Part shown: piece by piece, positions 9,641 to 18,131 of the stretch
How positions within the stretch are numbered: the first letter of the stretch is position 1
Layout of the letters: each line of letters begins with the position of its first letter
Source of the DNA: Dolichospermum sp. FACHB-1091
GTDB lineage: Bacteria > Cyanobacteriota > Cyanobacteriia > Cyanobacteriales > Nostocaceae
DNA: 62,561 bases
Assembly (NCBI RefSeq): GCF_014697585.1
Contig: NZ_JACJSB010000029.1
Span: 1-62,561 of the forward strand
Direction: 5' to 3'
Notes under the pieces: generated by a model
What the model saw: only the letters and a program-made list of their open reading frames with translations
Databases searched by the model: none
Told to the model about the DNA's origin: nothing
Translations under genes and position numbers: made by a program

Positions 9641-9743
9641 GTTCTGGGCAACTTTACTTTTCGTTACTTATGTCGGGTTTTTTCCGTTCACCTACTTATT
9701 CTTGCCTTGGAAAAACAATTTCTAAAATTGTTGTCTAAGGTAC

Positions 9744-9772
9744 TTGCCATTTAATTGAAATAGTGATAAGTT
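9744..9772 (+). promoter_or_regulatory. possible sigma-70 promoter for the small RNA candidate
   Basis: TTGCCA at 9744-9749 and TAAGTT at 9767-9772 are separated by 17 bp. Transcription would begin near 9779, just before the strong hairpin at 9798-9844. The match is moderate and this is inference. Confidence 0.35.
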
Positions 9773-9797
9773 ATATTTGTGTGTGAGGAGAAAACTC

Positions 9798-9844
9798 AAA
9801 AAGCGTCTGGGGTGGAAACACGGCAACACTCCCGGACGCTTTTT
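9798..9844 (+). ncRNA. candidate small RNA, Yfr2/Cyano-1-like hairpin
   Basis: AAAAAGCGTCTGGG pairs with CCCGGACGCTTTTT (14 bp with one G-U). The loop holds two near-identical copies of a short motif, GGAAACAC and GGCAACAC, and the stem ends in five T's. Loop repeats of the GGAAACA type are the hallmark I associate with the abundant cyanobacterial Yfr2 RNAs (Cyano-1 motif). The hairpin is 226 bp after purH and far from the next gene, so it is unlikely to be just the purH terminator. No covariance test was possible, and the strand is inferred from the loop motif. Confidence 0.45.
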
Positions 9845-10179
9845 GATTTCAAAAATTTTCTGATAGTAAATAATCAGCAAGAGCAATTACAGCGATTTTT
9901 CTGGTAAATGAACCACGGTTTTTGTTTCGCGCAATCTCTCTTAGAGATCCCGAAGGGTAGGCGCAAAGGAAGAAGGTAATTAAAGTGTGGCTTAAATCGC
10001 CGAAAACTGCTGTAATCTATTGTAATCTATCGCATTGGGTTACAGCGTGTAAGTCTACTGTACCTTGCTTCCCTAAGGGTGGGATAACTACTTCTATGCT
10101 CCCGTTGAAGTAGAAAGTAAATTCTAGTTTTGTCTAGGTTTTATATAGCAGATATTCATGCTCTCAAGGAGCTAAAATT
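9845..10179. other. intergenic region upstream of the DUF305 gene
   Basis: No gene seen. It includes a fragment of a dispersed cyanobacterial repeat (CTCTCTTAGAGATCCCGAAGG, 9937-9957, followed by GCGCAAAGG) and duplicated TGTAATCTAT words near 10010-10030. The end provides AAGGAG 9 bp before the DUF305 start codon. Confidence 0.5.
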
Positions 10180-10881
10180 ATGAAGACTAAAAATTTGATT
10201 TATAGTTTAATTGGGTTACTAAGTAGTAGTGCTGTTAGTGGATTATTGATGATCAGTAGTACACAAGCGCAAACTCCCAATTCCGAACACAATTCTCATC
10301 ATCCATCTAAACAAGCTAATCCCCCCAAAAAAGGAATGGTGATGCAAACAGATCAGCATTTTATAGAAATGATGATTCCGCACCATCAGCAAGCAGTAGA
10401 AATGGCTGATATCGCATTAACTCGCGCTCAACATCCAGAAATTAAGAATCTAGCAGTTGCTATTAAAAAAGACCAAAACCGCGAAATTGAACAACTGCGA
10501 ACCTGGTATCAGGCATGGTACGGTAAGGAAGTACCCTTAATGGCTATGACTCATCAAGAAATGATGGCAAGTCATGGGAATATGTGTCAACAGATGCAGA
10601 TGAATCCACCAGACACGATGAAAATGCCGATGAATGGTAAAATGCACTGCATGAATATGGATTTAGAAACATTAAAAAATGCACCAGATTTTGACAAAGA
10701 GTTTATTCGTCAAATGATTTCTCATCATCGTATGGCTGTCAAAATGTCACAGATGATTGCTAAAACAACTACCAAGCCGGAAATCCGTAATTTGGCTAAG
10801 TCTATCATTAAAACTCAAACGGTCGAAATTAACCAGATGGAGCAATGGTATCAAAGTTGGTATAAGTCGAAGCCTTTGTGA
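10180..10881 (+). CDS. secreted DUF305 protein
   Basis: A 233-residue protein with a signal peptide (cleavage after about TQAQ, residue 31) and two copies of the DUF305 four-helix unit. Each carries the family pattern of paired His and Met: IEMMIPHHQQAVEMA (about 61-75) and IRQMISHHRMAVKMSQMI (about 175-192). A Met/His/Cys-rich linker between them (MASHGNMCQQMQMN..MKMPMNGKMHCMNM) looks suited to binding a soft metal such as copper. AAGGAG lies 9 bp upstream. DUF305 proteins are often encoded beside copper-resistance genes, and here a two-component system follows in the same direction. Periplasmic metal binding or sensing is inferred. Confidence 0.9.
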   Translation: MKTKNLIYSLIGLLSSSAVSGLLMISSTQAQTPNSEHNSHHPSKQANPPKKGMVMQTDQHFIEMMIPHHQQAVEMADIALTRAQHPEIKNLAVAIKKDQNREIEQLRTWYQAWYGKEVPLMAMTHQEMMASHGNMCQQMQMNPPDTMKMPMNGKMHCMNMDLETLKNAPDFDKEFIRQMISHHRMAVKMSQMIAKTTTKPEIRNLAKSIIKTQTVEINQMEQWYQSWYKSKPL

Positions 10882-11102
10882 ACCATTGTGAAAATCGTAC
10901 TCAGAAATTATAGGGTGTTTCAGACTCAATAAGTGAGAAAAGATGGACAAAATTTCATATCTGACTCACCCTAATAATCAGTATTATTAAATATAATTTT
11001 TATATGTATCGTCTCCCAGTCTAATGAAGTACACACCAATTTATTCCCTGTTCCCTGTATCCGATAATTAGTATTATTAAATACTGTTTTTATATTTTAT
11101 AT

Positions 11103-11789
11103 ATGCGTTTATTATTAGTTGAAGATGAACATGATTTAGCAATGAGTATTCATCATGCTCTTACCCAATGTAATTATGTAGTAGATTGGGTGGAAGATGG
11201 AGAGACTGCTTGGGATTATTTACAGACAATACCACTAAGATATGAAATTGCGATTTTAGATTGGATGTTACCAAAGTTGTCAGGATTGGAATTGTGTAAA
11301 AGATTAAGATCGCAAAAAAATCAATTACCAATTATGCTATTAACAGCAAGAGATAGTATGAATGATCGTGTTACGGGTTTAGATGCGGGTGCAGATGATT
11401 ATCTTGTTAAGCCTTTTGGGATGGAAGAATTATTGGCGCGGGTAAGAGCATTACAGAGAAGATTACCAAATTTTCAACCACCGCAATTACAAATAGGTTC
11501 ATTAATGTTAGATTATAGTAATTTTTCAGTTGTGAATTTAGAAGCGGAAAATTCTTCACCAATTATTCTCACAGCTAAAGAATTTCAACTTTTAGAATAT
11601 TTTATGCAACATCCTCAACAAATACTAAATCATGAACAAATTCGCGCTAGATTGTGGGATTTTGAAAGTGATACTGTGAGTAATGTTGTTGCTGCACAAG
11701 TAAGATTATTAAGACGTAAATTATCAGAATGTGGTTTTTCTAAAGCAATTGAAACTATCCGAGGTTTTGGTTATCGTTTTTCCGCATAG
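11103..11789 (+). CDS. OmpR-family response regulator (RppA-like)
   Basis: A 228-residue response regulator with a receiver domain (acidic pair E7-D8, phospho-acceptor D53 in ILDWMLP, Thr and Lys in LLTAR and VKPFG) and a C-terminal winged helix (about 130-226, ending RTIRGFGYRFSA-like as IETIRGFGYRFSA). The partner kinase follows. Sequence style and setting resemble the RppA/NrsR/CopR group of cyanobacterial regulators, which respond to metals or redox state. With the DUF305 gene upstream, a metal response (copper is the first guess) is inferred. No clear ribosome-binding site is visible before the ATG. Confidence 0.9.
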   Translation: MRLLLVEDEHDLAMSIHHALTQCNYVVDWVEDGETAWDYLQTIPLRYEIAILDWMLPKLSGLELCKRLRSQKNQLPIMLLTARDSMNDRVTGLDAGADDYLVKPFGMEELLARVRALQRRLPNFQPPQLQIGSLMLDYSNFSVVNLEAENSSPIILTAKEFQLLEYFMQHPQQILNHEQIRARLWDFESDTVSNVVAAQVRLLRRKLSECGFSKAIETIRGFGYRFSA

Positions 11790-11792
11790 TTG

Positions 11793-11856
11793 AGATCCCC
11801 GACTTCTTTTTTATTTTGTCAATAAGTTATCAATTAATGCCAGAAGTCGGGGATCT
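11793..11856. repeat. 15-bp perfect inverted repeat between regulator and kinase genes
   Basis: AGATCCCCGACTTCT (11793-11807) and its reverse complement AGAAGTCGGGGATCT (11842-11856), separated by 34 bp. The element starts 4 bp after the regulator stop codon. The word GATCCCCGACTTCT is a common dispersed palindrome in Nostocales. In the mRNA it would form a stable hairpin between the two cistrons and could lower kinase expression relative to the regulator. Confidence 0.8.
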
Positions 11857-11881
11857 TATATTTACAAAATCTAAAATTCAG

Positions 11882-13201
11882 ATGAATAATAATTCACTAT
11901 TCAATTATTCTCGGTTAAAATTAGCCATTACCTATGCTGGTGTGATGGGAACAACTTTATTAATATGTGGCTATATGGCTCATATTGTTATGGTACAGGC
12001 TTTTACTCGCACAGTTGATCGAGAATTAGAACTTTTTGGTAAGGTATTTGAAGATCAATTAAAAACAGAGTTAAAAATTCCTGGAGAATTATCTATTACT
12101 ACTCAGAAATCTTTGCCAGGAATTTGTTTTAAACAACAATCTTGTTTACCTATTAAATCAGAATCAGAGTTACTGGGGTTATTGGTAGAAGGATATTATC
12201 TGAGGTTTTTAACACTATCAGGAGAAGTAATTGCAGCTATTGGTAATAATCCTGATGAGTTTCCCCCTAATCTACAAATTTATCCTTCTTACGATATTAA
12301 AAATCGCAATGGTGAACTTTATCATTTACATTTAATGCCCTTAAAAATCAACAATAATCAATTGTGGGGATATTTACAAGTTGGACGATCTGTACAAAGA
12401 TTAAATGATTATATGAATAGTTTACATTGGTTATTAGGATTAGGTGTTCCTTCCTCTATGATCATCATTGGTGGTGCAGGTTGGTGGTTAGCAGGTTTAG
12501 CTATGCGGCCAATTAAAAAATCATATCAACAATTACAACAATTTACCGCTGATGCGGCACATGAATTAAGAACTCCCATTACATCTTTACAAACAATTGT
12601 TGAAACAAATTCAATTAACCCAGAAACTCAAAAAGCACTGGAGAGACAAATTAAAAGATTAGTAACCTTAATACAGGATTTGTTGTTATTATCTAGACTA
12701 GAAGGTGGATTGCAAGAAGCCAAATTACAACAAATTTGTTTAAATGATTTAGTTGCAGATGTAGAAGAAGAATTAATGCCTATGGCTATGGATGCACAAG
12801 TTTTATTATCTAGTCATATTCCTGATCAATCTGATTTTTATATTCAAGGTAATGAAAGTCAAATTTATCGAATGTTGTTGAATTTAGTTAGTAATGCCAT
12901 TAAATACACTCCTGCATCTGGGGAAGTAAATATTCATCTGACAACTAATGAGCATCAAGGTGTAATTACTATCAAAGATACAGGTATTGGTATTCCTAAT
13001 TCTGATCTTCCCCACATTTTTGAGCGCTTTTATCGAGTTAATGCAGATCGTTCTCGCAATACTGGTGGTTCGGGATTAGGTTTGGCTATTACTTTGGCTA
13101 TTGTCCAAACTCATAAAGGCAAATTAGAAGTACAAAGTCATGTAAATAAGGGCAGTACATTTACTGTGATTTTGCCGCTCGTTTCCAAATTAAACAGGTA
13201 A
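11882..13201 (+). CDS. membrane sensor histidine kinase (RppB-like)
   Basis: Partner kinase of the preceding regulator, 439 residues from ATG 11882. A TTG at 11816 would lie inside the hairpin loop, so I prefer the ATG. It has a first membrane span (about 13-35), a periplasmic sensor segment of about 155 residues with a Cys pair (CFKQQSC), and a second span (about 182-206). The kinase core follows: phospho-acceptor H227 in DAAHELRTP, N-box NLVSNAIKYTP, G1 DTGIGIP, F-box FERFYR, G2 GGSGLGLAI. A periplasmic Cys pair plus DUF305 neighbour fits a metal or thiol-redox signal. The 3' end overlaps the convergent transporter gene by 41 bp. Confidence 0.9.
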   Translation: MNNNSLFNYSRLKLAITYAGVMGTTLLICGYMAHIVMVQAFTRTVDRELELFGKVFEDQLKTELKIPGELSITTQKSLPGICFKQQSCLPIKSESELLGLLVEGYYLRFLTLSGEVIAAIGNNPDEFPPNLQIYPSYDIKNRNGELYHLHLMPLKINNNQLWGYLQVGRSVQRLNDYMNSLHWLLGLGVPSSMIIIGGAGWWLAGLAMRPIKKSYQQLQQFTADAAHELRTPITSLQTIVETNSINPETQKALERQIKRLVTLIQDLLLLSRLEGGLQEAKLQQICLNDLVADVEEELMPMAMDAQVLLSSHIPDQSDFYIQGNESQIYRMLLNLVSNAIKYTPASGEVNIHLTTNEHQGVITIKDTGIGIPNSDLPHIFERFYRVNADRSRNTGGSGLGLAITLAIVQTHKGKLEVQSHVNKGSTFTVILPLVSKLNR

Positions 13202-14465
13202 CTTCAACTAACATAGATGTAATCATAGCCATAGCGGCAGATATTGCCCCATTCATGCCTTTGTTAATAGCTAAAGTAGCAATTATTAATAAAGTTACTG
13301 TTCCTAACCAAGTAGATAGATTGACGTGACCTGTGCGATTTTCACTGACTAAAAAACCTTGAGTTGCATTTTGTAAAGCTACTAATAATGGCACAATTGC
13401 ACAGATTAAAAGAACTGGTTTCATGCTTTTAGCCAGGGTAAGATCATTAGCGATAAAACTTTGGACAATGCGATCGCCTACAGGTGTTAAACTCATGAAT
13501 AATAGTAAGGTAGAACAAGCAGCGCCGACACTGATAGCAAAAGTCAGTAATTGCTTATCGCTCACTTGATGATGATATTTAATCACCATTTGCTGTATCA
13601 TGCGGGTAGAATTGGCAATTACGAGAACCAGTCCCCAAGCCGCAGACCAAGCAGCAATAGCCACTGTGGCATCTTCAGCGCGAGCAATAACGCTAATTAA
13701 TATCGCCCTTCCGCCCCAAACCACCATCATGGAATTAGCTAAGGGTAAATAAAATTTCCCAATTTGTGCTAAGTTGCGGGGTAAATTAGGTTGTGTGACT
13801 GTTTCCGGCGGTATAGTTGCAGCAAAAATCCGAGCAAAAATTGTTACAGCTACTGCTTCGACAATCACCCCACTGATGAGGGCAAGTCCAGCAAGTATAC
13901 CCCCAGATATGGGGAAGAAAAATCCACCCGTGAGGACTAATCCTAATGTGAATAACCTGAGAATACTAGCTTTAGCTACAGCGCGAGACTGACCATGATA
14001 AATTAATAATCCTTGAAAATAACGCCGCCAAGCGATCGCAAATGGCCAACCCCCCATTAGTAATAATACTTGACTAACAGTGGCTAACATTGCTGATGGT
14101 ATACCCAACAGACTCACACCCACAAAACTAAATATAATCGGTAGTCCCAACAAACTTAATAAAAAAGTTAGTCCTCCACCCACCAATAATGTAAACCGCC
14201 ACAATGCTTTGCGTGAATCTTGAGAACCAGCTAAAGCATTAGAAGCGTGCAAAATCATAATAATCGGACTTTCAAAAAATATCGCCAAAGATTTGGCAAT
14301 ACCTACAGCCGCCAGGTTAACTTGAGCATCAGGAAGATGAGCTAATGTAGTGGTAATCATCGGATCACCACAGGCCATAGTCACATCACTAAGAGATAAA
14401 GGCAAAAATTCCCGCCATAAAGTCCCGAAACTAACTGATTGAGATTGGGGTTCTTGTAATTTCAC
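13161..14465 (-). CDS. MATE-like multi-span membrane transporter
   Basis: A 434-residue integral membrane protein with about twelve hydrophobic spans. Its arrangement recalls the MATE/MOP flippase superfamily (N-terminal LPLSLSDVTMACGDPMITT, internal pseudo-repeat with a second half beginning near residue 235). Conserved cyanobacterial versions are poorly characterised, so substrate and direction are unknown. It overlaps the upstream PLP-enzyme gene by 4 bp (ATGA-type), a strong sign of translational coupling. Export of that enzyme's product is a reasonable inference. Its 3' end overlaps the convergent histidine kinase. Confidence 0.75.
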   Translation of the reverse strand: MKLQEPQSQSVSFGTLWREFLPLSLSDVTMACGDPMITTTLAHLPDAQVNLAAVGIAKSLAIFFESPIIMILHASNALAGSQDSRKALWRFTLLVGGGLTFLLSLLGLPIIFSFVGVSLLGIPSAMLATVSQVLLLMGGWPFAIAWRRYFQGLLIYHGQSRAVAKASILRLFTLGLVLTGGFFFPISGGILAGLALISGVIVEAVAVTIFARIFAATIPPETVTQPNLPRNLAQIGKFYLPLANSMMVVWGGRAILISVIARAEDATVAIAAWSAAWGLVLVIANSTRMIQQMVIKYHHQVSDKQLLTFAISVGAACSTLLLFMSLTPVGDRIVQSFIANDLTLAKSMKPVLLICAIVPLLVALQNATQGFLVSENRTGHVNLSTWLGTVTLLIIATLAINKGMNGAISAAMAMITSMLVEVTCLIWKRAAKSQ

Positions 14466-15577
14466 TCTTGACTCCTACCGACAATATCTAATGGTACAGG
14501 TAGAAGATTAGCAATTGCTTCTGTGAGATGGGAATGTTCAAGAATATTGATTCCTTGTTCTGTAAGCCAATCAGTATTGTAAACTGTTTCTAAATAGCGA
14601 TCGCCCCGGTCAGGATTAAGTAGTAACATAGTTTGAGGCTGAGTAAATCTACCAGCATCCCCTAAGGCTGCTGCCACAATTGCACCTGTGGAAGCACCTA
14701 AAAGCATACCTTCCTGTTTAGCCAAAGCATGACAAACAGAAAACGCTAAACCATCATCCACGCTATAAGCTGCGTCTAACACTTGCGGGTCAAAATTGGG
14801 GGGAACGAAAGATAAACCCAGTCCAGTCATCTTATAAGGGTGTCTGGGTGTACCAAAAATAGCCGATCCTGCCACATCTACACCAATAATTCTGGTTTGG
14901 GGATAATACTTTTTAAAGTAGTGACCGATACCGCCTAACTGTCCGGCTGTACTGACTCCAATCGCGATAGCATCTGGCGCGCCACCGAAAGCAGCTTCAA
15001 TTTCCCGCGCCGTCCACAGGGAATGGGCATCAGTATTGCTAGGATTTTTATGTTGACAAGGATACCATGCACCAGGAATATTTGTGGCTAATTCCTGAGC
15101 TTTTGCCATTCTTGCTACCTGCATCGAACCTTGAGCGTCAGCCGCACTCAGAGGAACTTGTACCAATTCTGCACCATAGGCAGTGAGCATTCTTCGCATG
15201 GTGACAGGGGTTTTCGCATCAATAATAATTATCACCCTGTAACCCTTGGTTGCGCCCACAATTGCTAATCCAATGCCAAAGTTACCAGAGCTAGATTCAA
15301 CAATTGTACCACCTGACCGCAACAAACCTTGTTTTTCGGCTTCATTCACCAGATAGGCCGCATTTTTTTCCTTAATACTCCCACCGGGATTACAAGATTC
15401 TAGTTTTAAATATAAATGATGATCTTGACAACTGGCATGAATTCGATTTAAGCGGACAATAGGAACGTTACCTAGTGCTTCCGTCACCGTTGCAAATAGG
15501 GGTGATTTTGATAAGCTGGTTCTCAGGGTCGGTTCTGGAGAGTAAGTAAGCATTGTTATTAGCTCGATACTGTTCAT
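14462..15577 (-). CDS. cysteine-synthase-like PLP-dependent enzyme
   Basis: A 371-residue fold-type II PLP enzyme related to O-acetylserine sulfhydrylase and SbnA. The PLP lysine lies in NPGGSIKEKNAAYL (near residue 71), the substrate loop is VESSSGNFGIGLA, the phosphate-binding loop GVSTAGQLGG, and a late GASTGAIVAAAL. The sequence departs from housekeeping CysK: KEK instead of KDR after the lysine and a longer C-terminus. This suggests a specialised beta-replacement reaction, such as making 2,3-diaminopropionate or another non-standard amino acid. It is coupled to the transporter downstream. The upstream broken gene ends 3 nt before its ATG. An ATG eight codons in (15553) is an alternative start. 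Confidence 0.8.
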   Translation of the reverse strand: MNSIELITMLTYSPEPTLRTSLSKSPLFATVTEALGNVPIVRLNRIHASCQDHHLYLKLESCNPGGSIKEKNAAYLVNEAEKQGLLRSGGTIVESSSGNFGIGLAIVGATKGYRVIIIIDAKTPVTMRRMLTAYGAELVQVPLSAADAQGSMQVARMAKAQELATNIPGAWYPCQHKNPSNTDAHSLWTAREIEAAFGGAPDAIAIGVSTAGQLGGIGHYFKKYYPQTRIIGVDVAGSAIFGTPRHPYKMTGLGLSFVPPNFDPQVLDAAYSVDDGLAFSVCHALAKQEGMLLGASTGAIVAAALGDAGRFTQPQTMLLLNPDRGDRYLETVYNTDWLTEQGINILEHSHLTEAIANLLPVPLDIVGRSQE

Positions 15578-15580
15578 CTC

Positions 15581-15897
15581 TCAAGATGCCAACTCCAGAT
15601 GAAATAAAGGTGAAATTATTAATCTAACTTCTGGAAACCAAATGCTCGCTTCATCTGCAAAACCTATATTTCCAGAAATGTTGCATTCATGATCTAAGGT
15701 TTTGGCAATTTGGCAGACAATAATTTTAGTTTCGGGTTTTAATGGAATATCAACAGGGTGAGTTGGAAAGTTGAGCAGTTTTGATGTAGGGATTTATCCC
15801 AGAACCGAAGACCTCTAAACTCAATCACAATTGATAGATAAGCTGCTGTCAAACACTCTATAAACATTGCTAGATTAAAATCATAGCCATGATTCAT
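15581..15897 (-). pseudogene. broken unidentified gene upstream of the PLP enzyme
   Basis: Two protein-like reading frames overlap on the minus strand. From ATG 15897 the frame reads MNHGYDFNLAMFIECLTAAY... and stops at 15739. A second frame, open from 15793, reads ...NFPTHPVDIPLKPETKIIV and ends SPLFHLELAS at 15581-15583. A single 1-nt frameshift near 15745-15793 would join them into one product of about 105 residues. The stop lies 3 nt before the PLP-enzyme ATG, so it was probably the first gene of that operon. I cannot name the family. It is either a real pseudogene or a sequencing frameshift. Confidence 0.5.
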
Positions 15898-16604
15898 GTC
15901 TTAACAGCAACTAACTAAGAATTACACAGAGAAGACAGAGAATATATAGTATTTTACCGATTGCCTAGTAAACAAACGGAACAGATATCACCCCAAGTTG
16001 TCAACTTGAGTTTTTAGAGAACTCCATGAAAGAGTGCAGAATTTAACTTATATTTCCGTATTCCCTGATACTATAAATCAAGAAATTACTCCTTTTCTAT
16101 TATTCTTGCATTTTGTAACACTAAGTAAGTCGGGTAATTTTTGGGCTATACCAAATAAACTGTTTTTAATTAATTTGATTAAATTTATCAATCAAATTAG
16201 TAGTTTGTAGTTTATGTAACAGACAAAAGGCATTTTTGGCAATTAGAGTAGGATGGATAGGCTTGTGTGTAACTGATAAAACGCAGTAAACAACAAATTG
16301 GAGAGTCTTTCCTGATGTTGACACCCAATGCTGGTAAAGACGAGTTACATCTAATATTTCTGGATGTAAACGTCTGAAACCGGGAAAAAATAATTGTCAG
16401 ATTGACCGAATTTTACATAAGCTATTATATAGTTATGACTTTATTTGTATTTATCAAAAAAGATTAAAGCAAATTGAATATATATCTAATGATTTTCATG
16501 TACGCTGATGCTAGGGCCAGATTAACAAGCAAAGTAGATACTGGCATTTCTGGTAGCATCATAGTAGATTACACTAGGAACTATATTTTTGGAAAAAAAT
16601 CTGT
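15898..16604. other. 707-bp region without recognised genes
   Basis: AT-rich DNA between the broken gene (minus) and the YbjN gene (plus). I see no coding frame with protein-like composition, no tRNA and no clear inverted repeat. It presumably holds the divergent promoters. Confidence 0.4.
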
Positions 16605-17084
16605 ATGGCAAGCTACCTAGAAACCCAATCTCCAGAAGAGTTGCTTGATCAAGTTATGCAAGAAACCACACCGCTTAATCATGTAGAAGTTATTGAAAAT
16701 GTGATTAATACTCTAGCGGAAGATCAAAGTGCAATGGTGAGCCATTCGTCCCAGGGTGGGTATTTGTGGAAATTCCAGTATGGGAGTGTAGAAGTATTTG
16801 TACAGTTGACGGGAACTACTGATGAGGATACAATTACGGTTTGGTCTGCTGTGCTAACACTACCAGTTCAAGATGAGGCCAGATTAACACGCTATTTGTT
16901 AGAATTGAACTGTGTTAGTACCTTTGAAGCCCGTTTTGGGATTATTGACAATCAAGTGGTGGTGATTTCTACACGCACCTTAGCAGAGTTGTCTCCGGGG
17001 GAAGTTTCCCGGATCATTACTATCGTTGCAACTATCGCTGATGATAATGATGAATATCTGCAATCTGAGTTTTGTAAAGTGTAG
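16605..17084 (+). CDS. YbjN-domain protein
   Basis: A 159-residue acidic protein matching the YbjN family, a fold related to type III secretion chaperones. Features include the strand-turn pattern WKFQYGSVEVFVQL, the L-P-V-x-D-E-A-R-L-T-R-Y-L-L-E-L-N segment in mid-protein, and a helix around LSPGEVSRIITIVATIADDND. No signal peptide. YbjN-like proteins are common in cyanobacteria and thought to assist other proteins; the exact role is unknown. It begins at ATG 16605 after a long non-coding stretch and is followed by a lipoate-ligase-family gene in the same direction, 145 bp on. Confidence 0.85.
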   Translation: MASYLETQSPEELLDQVMQETTPLNHVEVIENVINTLAEDQSAMVSHSSQGGYLWKFQYGSVEVFVQLTGTTDEDTITVWSAVLTLPVQDEARLTRYLLELNCVSTFEARFGIIDNQVVVISTRTLAELSPGEVSRIITIVATIADDNDEYLQSEFCKV

Positions 17085-17229
17085 GTATTTGCGGTATAAA
17101 TTATGTTTATTATGTTTCGCGCTAAGACGCAAAGGAGCAAAGCCGCAAAGAAATACCTTGATTTTGTGGTTTAAATACATGAAAACTGCTGTAACTATTT
17201 TAGTATTTTAGCCTGGGGGTTGACTTTTA

Positions 17230-17955
17230 ATGCCTGAGCAGCGGGTATGGCGACTTATTCCGATTTTAGCAGCTTCTGGTTCTATCCAGATGGCTATAGA
17301 CCGTTGGTTATTAGTACAGCATGAGTTGGGAAAATGTTTACCAACTTTACGTTTTTATACTTGGTCTCCCCCGGCAATTTCTCTGGGTTATCATCAACGT
17401 CAATATCCTGAATTTTGGCAAAATTTAATCTGGAAAGGCCAAAAATTGGATTTGGTGCGTCGTCCTACTGGTGGGAGAGCGGTTTTACATCAAGGTGATT
17501 TAACTTACTCTGTTGTCAGTTCTGGAGTCAGGGGAAATACTCTAGAAATATATGCAAAGATTTGTGAATTTTTAATCCAAGGATGGCGATCGCTTGGTAT
17601 AGAGTTGTACTATGGTCAGGCTGGACGCGGTTATATTCATAATCCTAATTGTTTTGGAACGGCCACTGGTGCAGATTTGGTTTTAGCAGATGGTTCTAAA
17701 CTCATTGGTAGCGCCCAATTACGCAGAGGTGACGCAGTTCTTCAACATGGTTCTATAAGATTAAATCCAGATGGGGATTTGTTTGTTAAGGTATTTAATC
17801 AGGAGTTTTTTGATTTCATTCAATTTCCTGAAAGTATTAATCAAGAAACAATTATTAAGGCTTTAATAGCCGCAGCTTGTGATTGTTTTGCTATGGAAAT
17901 AGAGGTGATACCTTTGTCTGAAAATGAGTGGAATTTGATTTTAGCAGATTGTTGA
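17230..17955 (+). CDS. lipoate-protein ligase A / octanoyltransferase family protein
   Basis: A 241-residue member of the biotin/lipoate A/B ligase family, which attaches lipoyl or octanoyl groups to carrier lysines of 2-oxoacid dehydrogenases and the glycine cleavage H protein. Key family features are visible: W-S-P-P-A-I-S-L-G-Y near residue 45, the nucleotide/acyl-binding RRPTGGRAVLHQGDLTYS (about 77-94), and DLVLADGSKLIGSAQLRRGDAVLQHGSI with the conserved lysine. The short length without a C-terminal accessory domain suggests an octanoyltransferase-type (LipM/LipL-like) enzyme. A dispersed GCGCTAAGACGCAAAGG-type repeat lies just upstream (about 17118-17150). Confidence 0.85.
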   Translation: MPEQRVWRLIPILAASGSIQMAIDRWLLVQHELGKCLPTLRFYTWSPPAISLGYHQRQYPEFWQNLIWKGQKLDLVRRPTGGRAVLHQGDLTYSVVSSGVRGNTLEIYAKICEFLIQGWRSLGIELYYGQAGRGYIHNPNCFGTATGADLVLADGSKLIGSAQLRRGDAVLQHGSIRLNPDGDLFVKVFNQEFFDFIQFPESINQETIIKALIAAACDCFAMEIEVIPLSENEWNLILADC

Positions 17956-18131
17956 TTAGGGTCAGTTTTTGTCCTTTTATAAGTAATAAAAATTACTTTA
18001 TGTGCGACAATGGAACGATTTTGCATAAGTAAAAATCTACATCATAAATAGGTTAATACTTGTACAATTTCATTTACACCTCGCTAAACAAAACTAAAAC
18101 CCTAACTAAGACCTAATAAATTAAGACCGTA

